A DNA stretch of 64,000 bases from Micromonospora sediminicola. GTDB lineage: Bacteria; Actinomycetota; Actinomycetes; Mycobacteriales; Micromonosporaceae. Below the pieces are notes generated by a model. The model was not told where the DNA came from, did not search any database, and saw only the letters and a program-made list of their open reading frames with translations. The stretch covers positions 1,473,001-1,537,000 of the forward strand of contig NZ_FLRH01000003.1 in assembly GCF_900089585.1 (NCBI RefSeq). The letters run 5' to 3'. Of the stretch, positions 56,927 through 64,000 are shown piece after piece (within the stretch, counting starts at the first letter, position 1; every line of letters begins with the position of its first letter). The translations under genes and the position numbers were made by a program.

Positions 56927-58531
56927 ATGACCGAGCACGAGACCGATCCGCAGCGGTCGCCGGCCCCCGCCGACGCCGAGCCGTCGCACCACACCGCCGA
57001 GCTGCCCCGCGTCGAGAGCGGGACGTCGGACTCCACCACCACTACCCCGGCCGCCGCGCCGGTTCCGGCCGACTCCCCGGCCGCCGGAACCGTCGCCCAC
57101 GCCGGCTCTCCCGACACGCCGACTCCGTCGGGGTGGGCGACCCGGCCCGGCCCGGACGCGCCGGTCGCCTCCGGTGTCCAGGCCGACCCGGCCGCCCACG
57201 GCGGGCAGCCTGCCCACGCCGGCTCGCCGGGCCACCCGTACGGGCCGTCCACCGCGACGCCGTCCGCCCCGCCGTACCCGGTCTCCGGGCAGTCGCAGCA
57301 GACCTACCCGTGGTACGGGGGCCAGCACCAGGGCGGTTGGGCGCAGCAGGGCGGCGCCGGCTACCCGTCGTCGCCGCACTCCGCCGGCCCGGTGCCGACC
57401 TACCAGGCCCAGCCGCACCAGCAGTACCCGCACCAGGCCGGGCAGCCGGTCCCGCCGTGGGGCCCGCAGCAGCCGGCGCGGCCGAGCCGGGCCGGCAAGT
57501 TCGTCGGCGCGGGCGCGCTGGCGCTGGCCCTGATGCTCGGTTCGGGCGTGGCCGGCGGCGCGCTGGCCCTCGCGCTCGACGACGGCGGCGGCGTCACCCG
57601 CACCTACTCCGCCGCCCCGGTGATCAACAGCGCCGACCTGCCCAAGATCGCGGCTGCGGTCCAGGACAGCATCGTCACGATCATGACGAACAGCGGTGAG
57701 GGCTCCGGGGTGATCCTCAGCGCCGACGGGTACGTGCTGACCAACAACCACGTGGTCGCCTCCGCCGGCGGGGACACCGTCAAGGTGGTCTTCGCCGACG
57801 GCAAGACCGCCTCGGCGAAGATCGTCGGGACCGACCCGAAGACCGACCTCGCGGTGGTCCAGGCCAGCGGCGTGAGCAACCTGAAGGCGGCGAAGTTCGG
57901 CGACAGCGACGCCATGCAGGTCGGCGACCAGGTGCTCGCCCTGGGCAGCCCGCTCGGCCTCCAGGGCTCGGTGACCGCCGGCATCCTGAGCGCCCGCGAC
58001 CGCACCATCGCCGCAGGTGAGGGCGGCCAGCAGCAGAACCCGCAGCAGGGCGCCAGCTCGATCTCCGGGCTGCTGCAGACCGACGCGCCGATCAACCCGG
58101 GCAACTCCGGCGGCGCGCTGGTCAACACCCGGGGCGAGGTGATCGGGATCAACACCGCGATCGCCACCGCCGGGCAGGGCAGCAACGGCAACATCGGCGT
58201 CGGCTTCGCCATCCCGAGCAACAAGGCCAAGGACGTGGCCGAGAAGCTCCAGCGGGGCGAGAAGGTCAGCCACCCCTCGCTCGGGGTCAGCGTGAACGCC
58301 GCCGAGGACGGCGGCGCCCTGGTCGCCGCCGTCACGCCCGGCAGCGCCGCCGAGAAGGCGGGGCTCCAGCGGGGCGACGTGATCACCAAGTTCGGCGACA
58401 CGGTGGTCAACGACTCCAACGATCTGGTCGGCGCCGTGCAGGCCGGCAAGGTCGGTGACCGGGTCGAGGTCCAGTACAAGCGAAACGGATCGGCCGAGAC
58501 GGCAACCGTGACGCTCGCCGAGACGTCATAG
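56927..58531 (+). CDS. HtrA/DegP-like serine protease with PDZ domain
   Basis: 534 residues. The N-terminal ~190 residues are Pro/Gln/Ala-rich and cytoplasmic, with a run of Gln-Tyr-Pro segments. A single membrane helix follows (GALALALMLGSGVAGGALAL). The trypsin-like domain then has the triad His in LTNNHVVAS, Asp in PKTDLAVVQ and Ser in NPGNSGGALVN. A C-terminal PDZ domain (GVSVNAAEDGGALV, then AEKAGLQRGDVIT). It degrades or refolds misfolded envelope proteins in the family. It is probably controlled by the upstream OmpR/HK pair. Confidence 0.94.
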   Translation: MTEHETDPQRSPAPADAEPSHHTAELPRVESGTSDSTTTTPAAAPVPADSPAAGTVAHAGSPDTPTPSGWATRPGPDAPVASGVQADPAAHGGQPAHAGSPGHPYGPSTATPSAPPYPVSGQSQQTYPWYGGQHQGGWAQQGGAGYPSSPHSAGPVPTYQAQPHQQYPHQAGQPVPPWGPQQPARPSRAGKFVGAGALALALMLGSGVAGGALALALDDGGGVTRTYSAAPVINSADLPKIAAAVQDSIVTIMTNSGEGSGVILSADGYVLTNNHVVASAGGDTVKVVFADGKTASAKIVGTDPKTDLAVVQASGVSNLKAAKFGDSDAMQVGDQVLALGSPLGLQGSVTAGILSARDRTIAAGEGGQQQNPQQGASSISGLLQTDAPINPGNSGGALVNTRGEVIGINTAIATAGQGSNGNIGVGFAIPSNKAKDVAEKLQRGEKVSHPSLGVSVNAAEDGGALVAAVTPGSAAEKAGLQRGDVITKFGDTVVNDSNDLVGAVQAGKVGDRVEVQYKRNGSAETATVTLAETS

Positions 58532-58556
58532 TCCGTAACACCTGCCTCCCTCCCGG

Positions 58557-58601
58557 GCGGCGGGTGACGGAGCCAAGGGGGTTGGCTCCGTCACCCGCCG
58601 C
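58557..58601 (+). terminator. Rho-independent terminator after HtrA
   Basis: A 20-bp stem (58557-58576 with 58582-58601; core GGGTGACGGAGCC), a 5-nt G loop and then CCTTTTT. It is the only clear U-tract terminator I noticed here. Confidence 0.85.
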
Positions 58602-58666
58602 CCTTTTTCGTGCCTCACCCGGTCCGGGTGACCCGGGCTCACCCCCACCGGCGGCACCCTCGGGGC

Positions 58667-59338
58667 ATGACCACCACCGTCGCCGCGCGCACCGACCAGG
58701 AGATCCAGCGGGACGTCCTCGCCGAGCTGGACTGGGACGCGCAGACCCGGCCCACCGAGATCGGCGTGACCGTCGCCGAGGGCGTGGTCACGCTCACCGG
58801 CCAGGTGGACAGCTACGCCCGGCGCTGGGCGGCCGAGCGCTGCGCGCACCGGGTACGCGGGGTGCGTGCCGTCGCCAGCGAGCTCGACGTCGACCTGCCC
58901 GTGGCGGACCGGCGTACCGACGCCGACATCGCGATCGCGGCCAGCCGGGCGCTGGAGTGGGACAGCTTCGTGCCGGCCGAGCGGCTGGACGTGACCGTCG
59001 CCGACGGCTGGGTCATGCTCCGCGGCGAGGTGGAGTACGGCTTCCAGCGTCGGACCGCCGAACGCGAGCTGCGCCGGCTGCGGGGCGTACGCGGGGTGAC
59101 CAACCTGGTCGAGGTGCGCCCGCCGACTCCGCCCAGCGACGAGCAGAACCGCCGTGACCTGCGCCGCCTGCTCGTCCGGCGCACCGGGACCGAACGCGTC
59201 GACGCCCGGGTCGAGGGCGACACCGTGGTGCTCGCCGGCGTGGTGCGCGCCTGGTGGCAGCGGGAGGAGGCGGAACGGGCGGCCTGGGCCCTGCCCGGCG
59301 TACGGGAGGTGCACGTCGGGATCGTGGTGACCGACTGA
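58667..59338 (+). CDS. Triple BON-domain protein
   Basis: 223 residues with three BON units, clearest from the recurring pattern I-x-V-x-V-x-D/E-G-x-V-x-L-x-G-x-V: IGVTVAEGVVTLTGQVDSY, LDVTVADGWVMLRGEVEYG and VDARVEGDTVVLAGVVRAW. No signal peptide, so it is cytoplasmic, unlike OsmY. BON domains bind lipids or act as scaffolds; the function here is unknown. It follows the HtrA terminator. Confidence 0.85.
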   Translation: MTTTVAARTDQEIQRDVLAELDWDAQTRPTEIGVTVAEGVVTLTGQVDSYARRWAAERCAHRVRGVRAVASELDVDLPVADRRTDADIAIAASRALEWDSFVPAERLDVTVADGWVMLRGEVEYGFQRRTAERELRRLRGVRGVTNLVEVRPPTPPSDEQNRRDLRRLLVRRTGTERVDARVEGDTVVLAGVVRAWWQREEAERAAWALPGVREVHVGIVVTD

Positions 59339-59386
59339 ACGTCGACCGCCCGCCGTCGACGTCGGCCGATGGCCGGCCGCGCCGCC

Positions 59387-59411
59387 GTTTAGCGCCGGTC
59401 GGGTCGGGAAC
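59387..59411 (+). promoter_or_regulatory. SigB/SigF-like promoter ahead of the second glycosyltransferase
   Basis: GTTT (59387-59390), 15-nt spacer, GGGAAC (59406-59411), 42 nt before GTG 59454. One position departs from GGGTAY. Confidence 0.35.
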
Positions 59412-59453
59412 CCGCCGCCGATCGGGTACGCCGGGGACCAACGGGGAGGGCTC

Positions 59454-60566
59454 GTGGCCGTGAACCAGCCGGACCGCGCGTGGACCGGACCTCTCCGGAT
59501 CGCGATGGTGGTGCCGCCGTGGCTCTCGGTGCCGCCGCCCGGGTACGGCGGGCTGGAGACGCTGGTGGCCGGGCTGGTCGACGCGCTGATCGACCGGGGG
59601 CACGCGGTGACGTTGTTCGGCGCGGGCACGGAGCACGGCACGAACGCCCGTTTCGTCTCCACCTGCGCGGAGTTGCAGTACGACCGGCTCGGCGAGTCGC
59701 TGCCCGAGCTGGCCCACCTGGCCCACGTCGACCGCCTGGTGGACCCGGCCGACTTCGACCTGGTGCACGACCACACCACCATCGGCCCGATGGTGGCCGG
59801 CCGCCGCCGCGTCCCCACCGTGGCCACGGTGCACGGCAACCCGGTCGGCGAGTACGGCACGGTGCTCAGCAACACCGACCGGGGCGTGGGCCTGATCGCG
59901 ATCTCGCACGCCCAGCGTCGGGCCAACCCGGGCCTGCCGTGGGTCGGCACGGTGCACAACGCGATGCCGCTGCGGGACATCCCGCGCAAGCGGTCGCCGG
60001 GGGCCGGGCCGGTGCTCTGGCTCGCCCGGTTCAGCCCGGACAAGGGCCCGGACGTGGCGATCCGGGCCTGCCGCGCGGCCGGGCTGCCGCTCACCCTGGC
60101 CGGCAAGTGCCACGAGCCGGCCGAGCGTCGCTACCTGGAACAGGTGGTCGAGCCGATGCTGGACTCCGACGTCACGCTGGTGGTGAACGCGGAGCGCGAG
60201 GCCACGCTCCGGCTGCTGCTCGACGCCCGCTGCCTGATCATGCCGATCCAGTGGGCGGAGCCGTTCGGCATGGTGATGGTGGAGGCGATGGCGACCGGTA
60301 CGCCGGTGGTCGCGCTGGGCCGGGGCGCGGTGCCGGAACTGGTCCGACCGGGCGTCACCGGGCTGGTCTGCGACCACGCCGACGAGCTGCCGGCGGCCCT
60401 GCGGGCGGCAGCCGACTTGGACCCGGCGGACTGCATCGCGCACGTCGCGGAGAACTTCTCGGTGGAACGGATGGCCGCCGACCACGAGGCGGTGTACCGG
60501 GGCTTCCTGGCCGCGCGGGCCACCACGGACCGCCCGCGCGCGGTCACCCCGGTCGTCGCCGGCTGA
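59454..60566 (+). CDS. Glycosyltransferase family 4
   Basis: 370 residues, GT-B fold. The start MAVNQPDRAWTGPLRIAMVV is followed by PPGYGGLETLVAGLVDALID, typical of the sugar-acceptor loop; the C-terminal domain has WLARFSPDKGPDVAIRACRA and the catalytic WAEPFGMVMVEAMATGTPVV. GGGGAGG precedes the GTG start. Related enzymes make cell-surface or small-molecule glycosides; neither donor nor acceptor is known. The upstream element suggests general-stress control. Confidence 0.87.
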   Translation: MAVNQPDRAWTGPLRIAMVVPPWLSVPPPGYGGLETLVAGLVDALIDRGHAVTLFGAGTEHGTNARFVSTCAELQYDRLGESLPELAHLAHVDRLVDPADFDLVHDHTTIGPMVAGRRRVPTVATVHGNPVGEYGTVLSNTDRGVGLIAISHAQRRANPGLPWVGTVHNAMPLRDIPRKRSPGAGPVLWLARFSPDKGPDVAIRACRAAGLPLTLAGKCHEPAERRYLEQVVEPMLDSDVTLVVNAEREATLRLLLDARCLIMPIQWAEPFGMVMVEAMATGTPVVALGRGAVPELVRPGVTGLVCDHADELPAALRAAADLDPADCIAHVAENFSVERMAADHEAVYRGFLAARATTDRPRAVTPVVAG

Positions 60567-60570
60567 CCGG

Positions 60571-61992
60571 TCAGGTCGGCCCGGCCAACAGCCGCGCGGC
60601 GGCGGCGTCGAGCTGCCGCGCGTACCCGGGACTGATGCTGCCCTCACGCCGGCGCTCGGCGATCTTGCCGCGGAGCCGGTCCACGGCGGCGGTCACCTCG
60701 CCCTCGTCGGCGGCGATCGCGTTGCGCAGCAGGTTGCGCAGGTCGACGCCGACGTCGTCGCGGATCTGCCCCTCCGCCAGCCCGGCCGCGATCAGCCCGT
60801 CGACCCGTTCGGCCGCGTCGGCCGGGTCGGCGGCCGGAGCGGTCGGCCCGACGGTGGCGGCCGGCGGCGTCGGCTCGGTGGACGGGGTGCCGGCCGTCTC
60901 CTCCGGCGCGGTGGACGGCACCCGCACCGGCGCGGTGGTCGGCAGCACCCCGGGCTGGCTCGGCCGGTCCGGGGTGAGCGCGGGCACCAGCAGCGCGGCG
61001 GCGGCGACCACCGCCACGCCGGCCCCCGCCCACGCGAGCGCGCGTCGCCGGTCCGGCGCGGGACCCGGCGTCGCCGCGGTCGCCGTCGTCGCGTGCGGGG
61101 GAGCGGGCAGCGCGGGCAGGGTCATCGTCGGTGCCAGCATGGTGGCGGCCTGCGGGTCGGCGGGCAGCAGCTGGTCGCGGAGCACGGCCGCCACCCGGTG
61201 CGCGGTCGGCCGGCGGCGCGGGTCCCGGTCCAGGCAGCGCAGGCAGATCTCCGCGACCGGCCGGGGCAGCCCCGGCACGCCGTCCAGGGTGGGCGCCGGG
61301 CTGTCCGCCAGCGCGGCGCTCAGCTGCTCCCAGGTGTCCGCCGGGTACGGCGGCTGGCCGGTCAGCGTCTCGAACAGCAGCACGCCCAGCGAGTAGACGT
61401 CGGTGGCCGGCTGGGCCGGGGCGCCGTCCAGCCGCTCCGGCGCCACGTACGCCGGGGTGCCGAACGTGCCGCCGTCCTCGTCCTCGTCCGGCGCGCCGAC
61501 CCGGGTGGCGATGCCGAAGTCGAGCACCTTGGCGCCGTTGCCGGTCATCATCACGTTCGCCGGGGTGACGTCCCGGTGCACGATGCCGAGCCGGTGCGCC
61601 GCGGCGAGCGCCTCGGCCACCTGGGCGCCCGTCTCCACCGCCGTCGGCCAGGGCAACGGCCCCTCGGTCAGCCGGTGCTCCAGCTCCTCGCCGCTGAGCA
61701 GCTCCATCACCACGAACGAGGTGATCGAGCCGTCCGGGGCCACCGTCTCGCCGTAGTCGTGCACGGCGGTGACGTGCGGGTGGTCGAGCTGGGCGGCGGA
61801 GCGGGCCTCCTCGCGCACCATGTCCCGGAACCGGGCGTCCGCGGCGAGCGAGGGGGCGAGGACCTTGACCGCGACCACCCGGTCGAGCACCTCGTCGCGG
61901 GCGCGCCAGATCACCGACATGCCGCCGGCGCCGATCCGGTCGATGAGCCGGTACCGCCGGGCCAGCAGACGGCCGGCCTGCAGTGTCGCCAT
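60571..61992 (-). CDS. Serine/threonine protein kinase, transmembrane
   Basis: 473 residues. The kinase domain spans ~1-265: glycine loop RIGAGGMSVIWRARD, VAVKVL with the catalytic Lys, HRDVTPANVMM with the catalytic Asp (Thr in place of the usual Lys of HRDxKPxN), DFGIATRV and GTPAYVAPERL. A single membrane helix lies near residue 310 (LAWAGAGVAVVAAAALLVPA), then a Pro/Thr-rich linker and a small extracellular domain without PASTA repeats. Ligand and substrate are unknown. It is convergent with the glycosyltransferase. Confidence 0.92.
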   Translation of the reverse strand: MATLQAGRLLARRYRLIDRIGAGGMSVIWRARDEVLDRVVAVKVLAPSLAADARFRDMVREEARSAAQLDHPHVTAVHDYGETVAPDGSITSFVVMELLSGEELEHRLTEGPLPWPTAVETGAQVAEALAAAHRLGIVHRDVTPANVMMTGNGAKVLDFGIATRVGAPDEDEDGGTFGTPAYVAPERLDGAPAQPATDVYSLGVLLFETLTGQPPYPADTWEQLSAALADSPAPTLDGVPGLPRPVAEICLRCLDRDPRRRPTAHRVAAVLRDQLLPADPQAATMLAPTMTLPALPAPPHATTATAATPGPAPDRRRALAWAGAGVAVVAAAALLVPALTPDRPSQPGVLPTTAPVRVPSTAPEETAGTPSTEPTPPAATVGPTAPAADPADAAERVDGLIAAGLAEGQIRDDVGVDLRNLLRNAIAADEGEVTAAVDRLRGKIAERRREGSISPGYARQLDAAAARLLAGPT

Positions 61993-62159
61993 CACCTCGC
62001 ACCTGCCTGGGCTCGGGAGCGCTACCAGGTTGCGGGAATGTGTCCGACCTGTCAACGGCCGTCCGATCCCGGATCGCGGCCCGCGCGCCGCCGCTGACCG
62101 TCCGTGACGACCGTGGTCGGCCCCGCCGCCACCGACGGGCCGGGCTGTGGGCCGCGTGC

Positions 62160-62165
62160 CAGGAT
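62160..62165 (+). promoter_or_regulatory. Candidate leaderless -10 element for the patatin-like gene
   Basis: CAGGAT lies exactly 7 nt before ATG 62173, matching the leaderless spacing with C at the first position. Confidence 0.35.
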
Positions 62166-62172
62166 GAACGGC

Positions 62173-63006
62173 ATGGCAGGTGGTCCGGTGGCGTTCGTGC
62201 TCGGCGGCGGGGGAGTGCTCGGCGCCGTCGAGGTGGGCATGCTGCGGGCCCTGTTCCGCCACCGAATCCGACCCGACCTGGTGCTCGGCACCTCGATCGG
62301 CGCGGTCAACGGCGCGCTGGTGGCCGCCGACCCGACCGAGGCGGTGACCGACCGGCTGGTCCGCCTCTGGGCATCCCCGGAGGCCAGCGAGGTGTACGGC
62401 GACTCGGTCGCCCGGCAGCTGCGCCGCTTCGCCGCGCGCACCCACCTGCACTCGCCCCGCCCGCTGCGCCGCCTGCTGGAGAGCGAGCTGGGCGAGGGCA
62501 CCACGTTCGCCGACCTGGCCGTGCCGTTCCGCTGCTGCGCCGCGAACATCGAGCGCGCCGCCGAGCACTGGTTCAGTGAGGGCCCGCTGGTGCCGGCCGT
62601 GCTCGCGTCCGCCTCGGTGCCGGGGCTGCTGCCACCCACCCAGATCGCCGGGCAGCACTACATCGACGGTGGGGTGGTCAACTCGATCCCGGTCGGCGAG
62701 GCGGTGGCCGCCGGCGCGACGCAGATCTTCGTGCTCCAGGTGGGCCGGATCGACCGCGAGCTGAGCCCGCCGCGCCGGCCCTGGGAGATCGCCCAGGTCG
62801 CGTTCGAGATCGCCCGCCGGCACCGGTTCGCCCGCGAGATGGCGGCGCTGCCCGACGGCGTCGCGGTGCACGTGCTGCCGACCGGCGGTCTGGACCCGCG
62901 CGACGACAGCCCGTGGGCGTACCGGGACATGGCGGCCGTGGGGCGGCGGATCAGCCGGGCGTACACCGCCTCGCGCCGCTACCTGGACACCGCGCTGGAG
63001 CGTTGA
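62173..63006 (+). CDS. Patatin-like phospholipase
   Basis: 277 residues, with a Ser-Asp dyad. The oxyanion loop is FVLGGGGVLGAVEVGML, the nucleophile Ser41 is in LGTSIGAVNGAL, and the acid Asp165 is in HYIDGGVVNSIPV. Some homologues are annotated RssA-like. ATG 62173 is preferred to ATG 62164 because CAGGAT precedes it by 7 nt. The next gene, an acyltransferase, starts at its stop (TGATG), suggesting a lipid-remodelling unit. Confidence 0.9.
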   Translation: MAGGPVAFVLGGGGVLGAVEVGMLRALFRHRIRPDLVLGTSIGAVNGALVAADPTEAVTDRLVRLWASPEASEVYGDSVARQLRRFAARTHLHSPRPLRRLLESELGEGTTFADLAVPFRCCAANIERAAEHWFSEGPLVPAVLASASVPGLLPPTQIAGQHYIDGGVVNSIPVGEAVAAGATQIFVLQVGRIDRELSPPRRPWEIAQVAFEIARRHRFAREMAALPDGVAVHVLPTGGLDPRDDSPWAYRDMAAVGRRISRAYTASRRYLDTALER

Positions 63007-64000
63007 TGCCGCTGCCACCCCGCTGGCTACGCCGGTTGCTGCTCGCACCCGGCGTGGTGCTGCTCGCCGTCGCCGTGGTGACCACGCTCCCGGTCTGGGC
63101 GCTGCTGGCGCTGGCCGCGTCGCCGCTGGTGCCGGGGCGGCTGCGCCCGCTGCGACTGCTCTGGATCGGTGCCGTCTACCTGGTCTGGGACGCCGCCGCG
63201 CTGCTCGCCCTCTTCCTGCTCTGGGTGGCCTCCGGCTTCGGCGCGTACAAGCGGTCGCCGGCCTTCCAACGGGCCCACTACGTGGTCGCCGGCCGCTTCC
63301 TGCGGGTGCTGTTCTGGCAGGCCCGGTGGACGCTGCGGCTGAGCATCGACGTGGTCGGCACCGACCCGGACACCGCGCTGCCCGGCCGGCCCGAGCTGGT
63401 GCTCTGCCGGCACGCCGGGCCCGGCGACTCGTTCATCCTGATCCACGCGCTGGTGAACTGGTTCCACCGGGAACCCCGGATCGTGCTCAAGGAGAGCCTC
63501 CAGTGGGACCCGGCCATCGACGTGCTGCTCAACCGGCTGCCCAACCGCTTCATCGCGCCCGGCGCGGACGGCCGGGACTCGGCGGTCCAGCAGATCGGCC
63601 ACCTGGCCACCGGCCTGGACGACGACGACGCCTTCGTCATCTTTCCCGAGGGCGGCAACTTCACCCCGTCGCGCCGGCTGCGCGCCATCGCCCGGCTGCG
63701 GTCGCTCGGCCTGGAGCGGATGGCGCTGCGCGCCGAGCGCATGCAGCACGTGCTCGCGCCGCAGCCGGGCGGGCTGCTCGCCGCGCTCGACGCCGCGCCG
63801 GACGCCGGGGTGATCTTCGTGGCGCACACCGGGCTCGACCAGATGCTCACGGTCGCGGACGTGTGGCGTGAGCTGCCGATGGACAAGCGGATCGTGATGC
63901 GGTTCTGGTCCGTCCCACCGGAGGAGATCCCGGCCGGCAAGCAGGAACGCGTCGACTGGCTGTTCGACTGGTGGGGCCGCATCGACCGGTGGGTCGCGGC
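63006..64000 (+). CDS. PlsC-like acyltransferase, membrane-associated, truncated by window edge
   Basis: The frame is open to the window end (331 codons visible). Two or three hydrophobic helices occur in the first 80 residues (APGVVLLAVAVVTTLPVWAL, LLWIGAVYLVWDAAALLALF). The acyltransferase motifs are CRHAGPGDSF (H-x4-D variant), VLKESLQWDP, and VIFPEGGNFTPSRR. The ATG overlaps the last base of the patatin-like gene's stop. The substrate is probably a lysophospholipid; the C-terminus is outside the window. Confidence 0.8.
   Translation, partial: MPLPPRWLRRLLLAPGVVLLAVAVVTTLPVWALLALAASPLVPGRLRPLRLLWIGAVYLVWDAAALLALFLLWVASGFGAYKRSPAFQRAHYVVAGRFLRVLFWQARWTLRLSIDVVGTDPDTALPGRPELVLCRHAGPGDSFILIHALVNWFHREPRIVLKESLQWDPAIDVLLNRLPNRFIAPGADGRDSAVQQIGHLATGLDDDDAFVIFPEGGNFTPSRRLRAIARLRSLGLERMALRAERMQHVLAPQPGGLLAALDAAPDAGVIFVAHTGLDQMLTVADVWRELPMDKRIVMRFWSVPPEEIPAGKQERVDWLFDWWGRIDRWVA

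Noticed and set aside
1..64000. tRNA genes and CRISPR arrays
   Set aside because: I saw no cloverleaf-like region with a T-loop GGTTCGA-type motif, and no regularly spaced direct repeats with unique spacers.

Overview
The window is very GC-rich and gene-dense, with many ATG/GTG stop-start overlaps. It carries several actinobacterial hallmarks: an unclustered sigR-rsrA pair, two WhiB proteins, nickel superoxide dismutase with its SodX protease, Kgd-type 2-oxoglutarate decarboxylase, a 24-residue ribosomal protein bL37 and a PdtaS-type kinase. The overall look fits Micromonosporaceae (Micromonospora-like); that genus-level guess is inference. It reads as chromosomal core: I see no rRNA, tRNA, CRISPR array, transposase, prophage or secondary-metabolite cluster.

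Layout. 1-14.5 kb: the end of a tandem VOC protein, divergent glpK and a PRPP-synthetase-like gene, a MacS-type two-component pair, STAS/ATPase regulators, an SDR, a glycosyltransferase and a transporter, then hisN-rsgA-aroA and yedK. 14.5-25.5 kb: a WhiB gene, a repeat-rich 0.7 kb gap, an alpha/beta hydrolase, sigR-rsrA, bL37, a biotin carrier and GNAT, a TetR/MFS pair, a TPR protein, a SIS-domain protein and pdtaS. 25.4-31.5 kb: a repeat-expanded membrane glycosyltransferase and an assimilatory sulfur operon (cysteine leader peptide, sirA, zinc ribbon, cysH, cbiX) facing whiB1. 31.5-40.5 kb: dagK, an RsbW-like protein, divergent sodN/sodX, malic enzyme, a quinone-oxidoreductase-like gene bracketed by inverted repeats, and two paralogous lipoprotein hydrolases around a nucleotidyltransferase. 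40.5-50.7 kb: pta-ackA, a DUF6104 protein, kgd, an ABC exporter and a thioesterase-like protein. 50.8-64 kb: an OlsB/OlsA-like ornithine-lipid pair, DUF4097-PadR, an OmpR/HK pair followed by an HtrA protease, a BON protein, a glycosyltransferase, a Ser/Thr kinase, a patatin-like lipase and a truncated PlsC protein.

How the genes work together. sigR-rsrA is the thiol-oxidative stress switch; it sits near cysteine/sulfite assimilation and the Fe-S regulator WhiB1. The order aroA-rsgA / yedK / sigR-rsrA / biotin carrier / pdtaS / whiB1 resembles the Rv3219-Rv3228 neighbourhood of Mycobacterium tuberculosis, which supports several assignments. pta-ackA, malic enzyme, kgd and glpK are central carbon genes. 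The OmpR/HK pair and HtrA share a direct-repeat box and look like an MprAB-PepD-type envelope-stress unit.

The most informative non-coding signals are: a SigR-type promoter ahead of an extended SigR form; a repeated arrangement of a TANNNT-like hexamer 6-8 nt before start codons (apparent leaderless genes) that fixes many starts; a cysteine leader peptide with alternative hairpins before sirA; paired CRP-like sites before whiB1; and several families of dispersed palindromic repeats. I found no wholly new multi-gene system.
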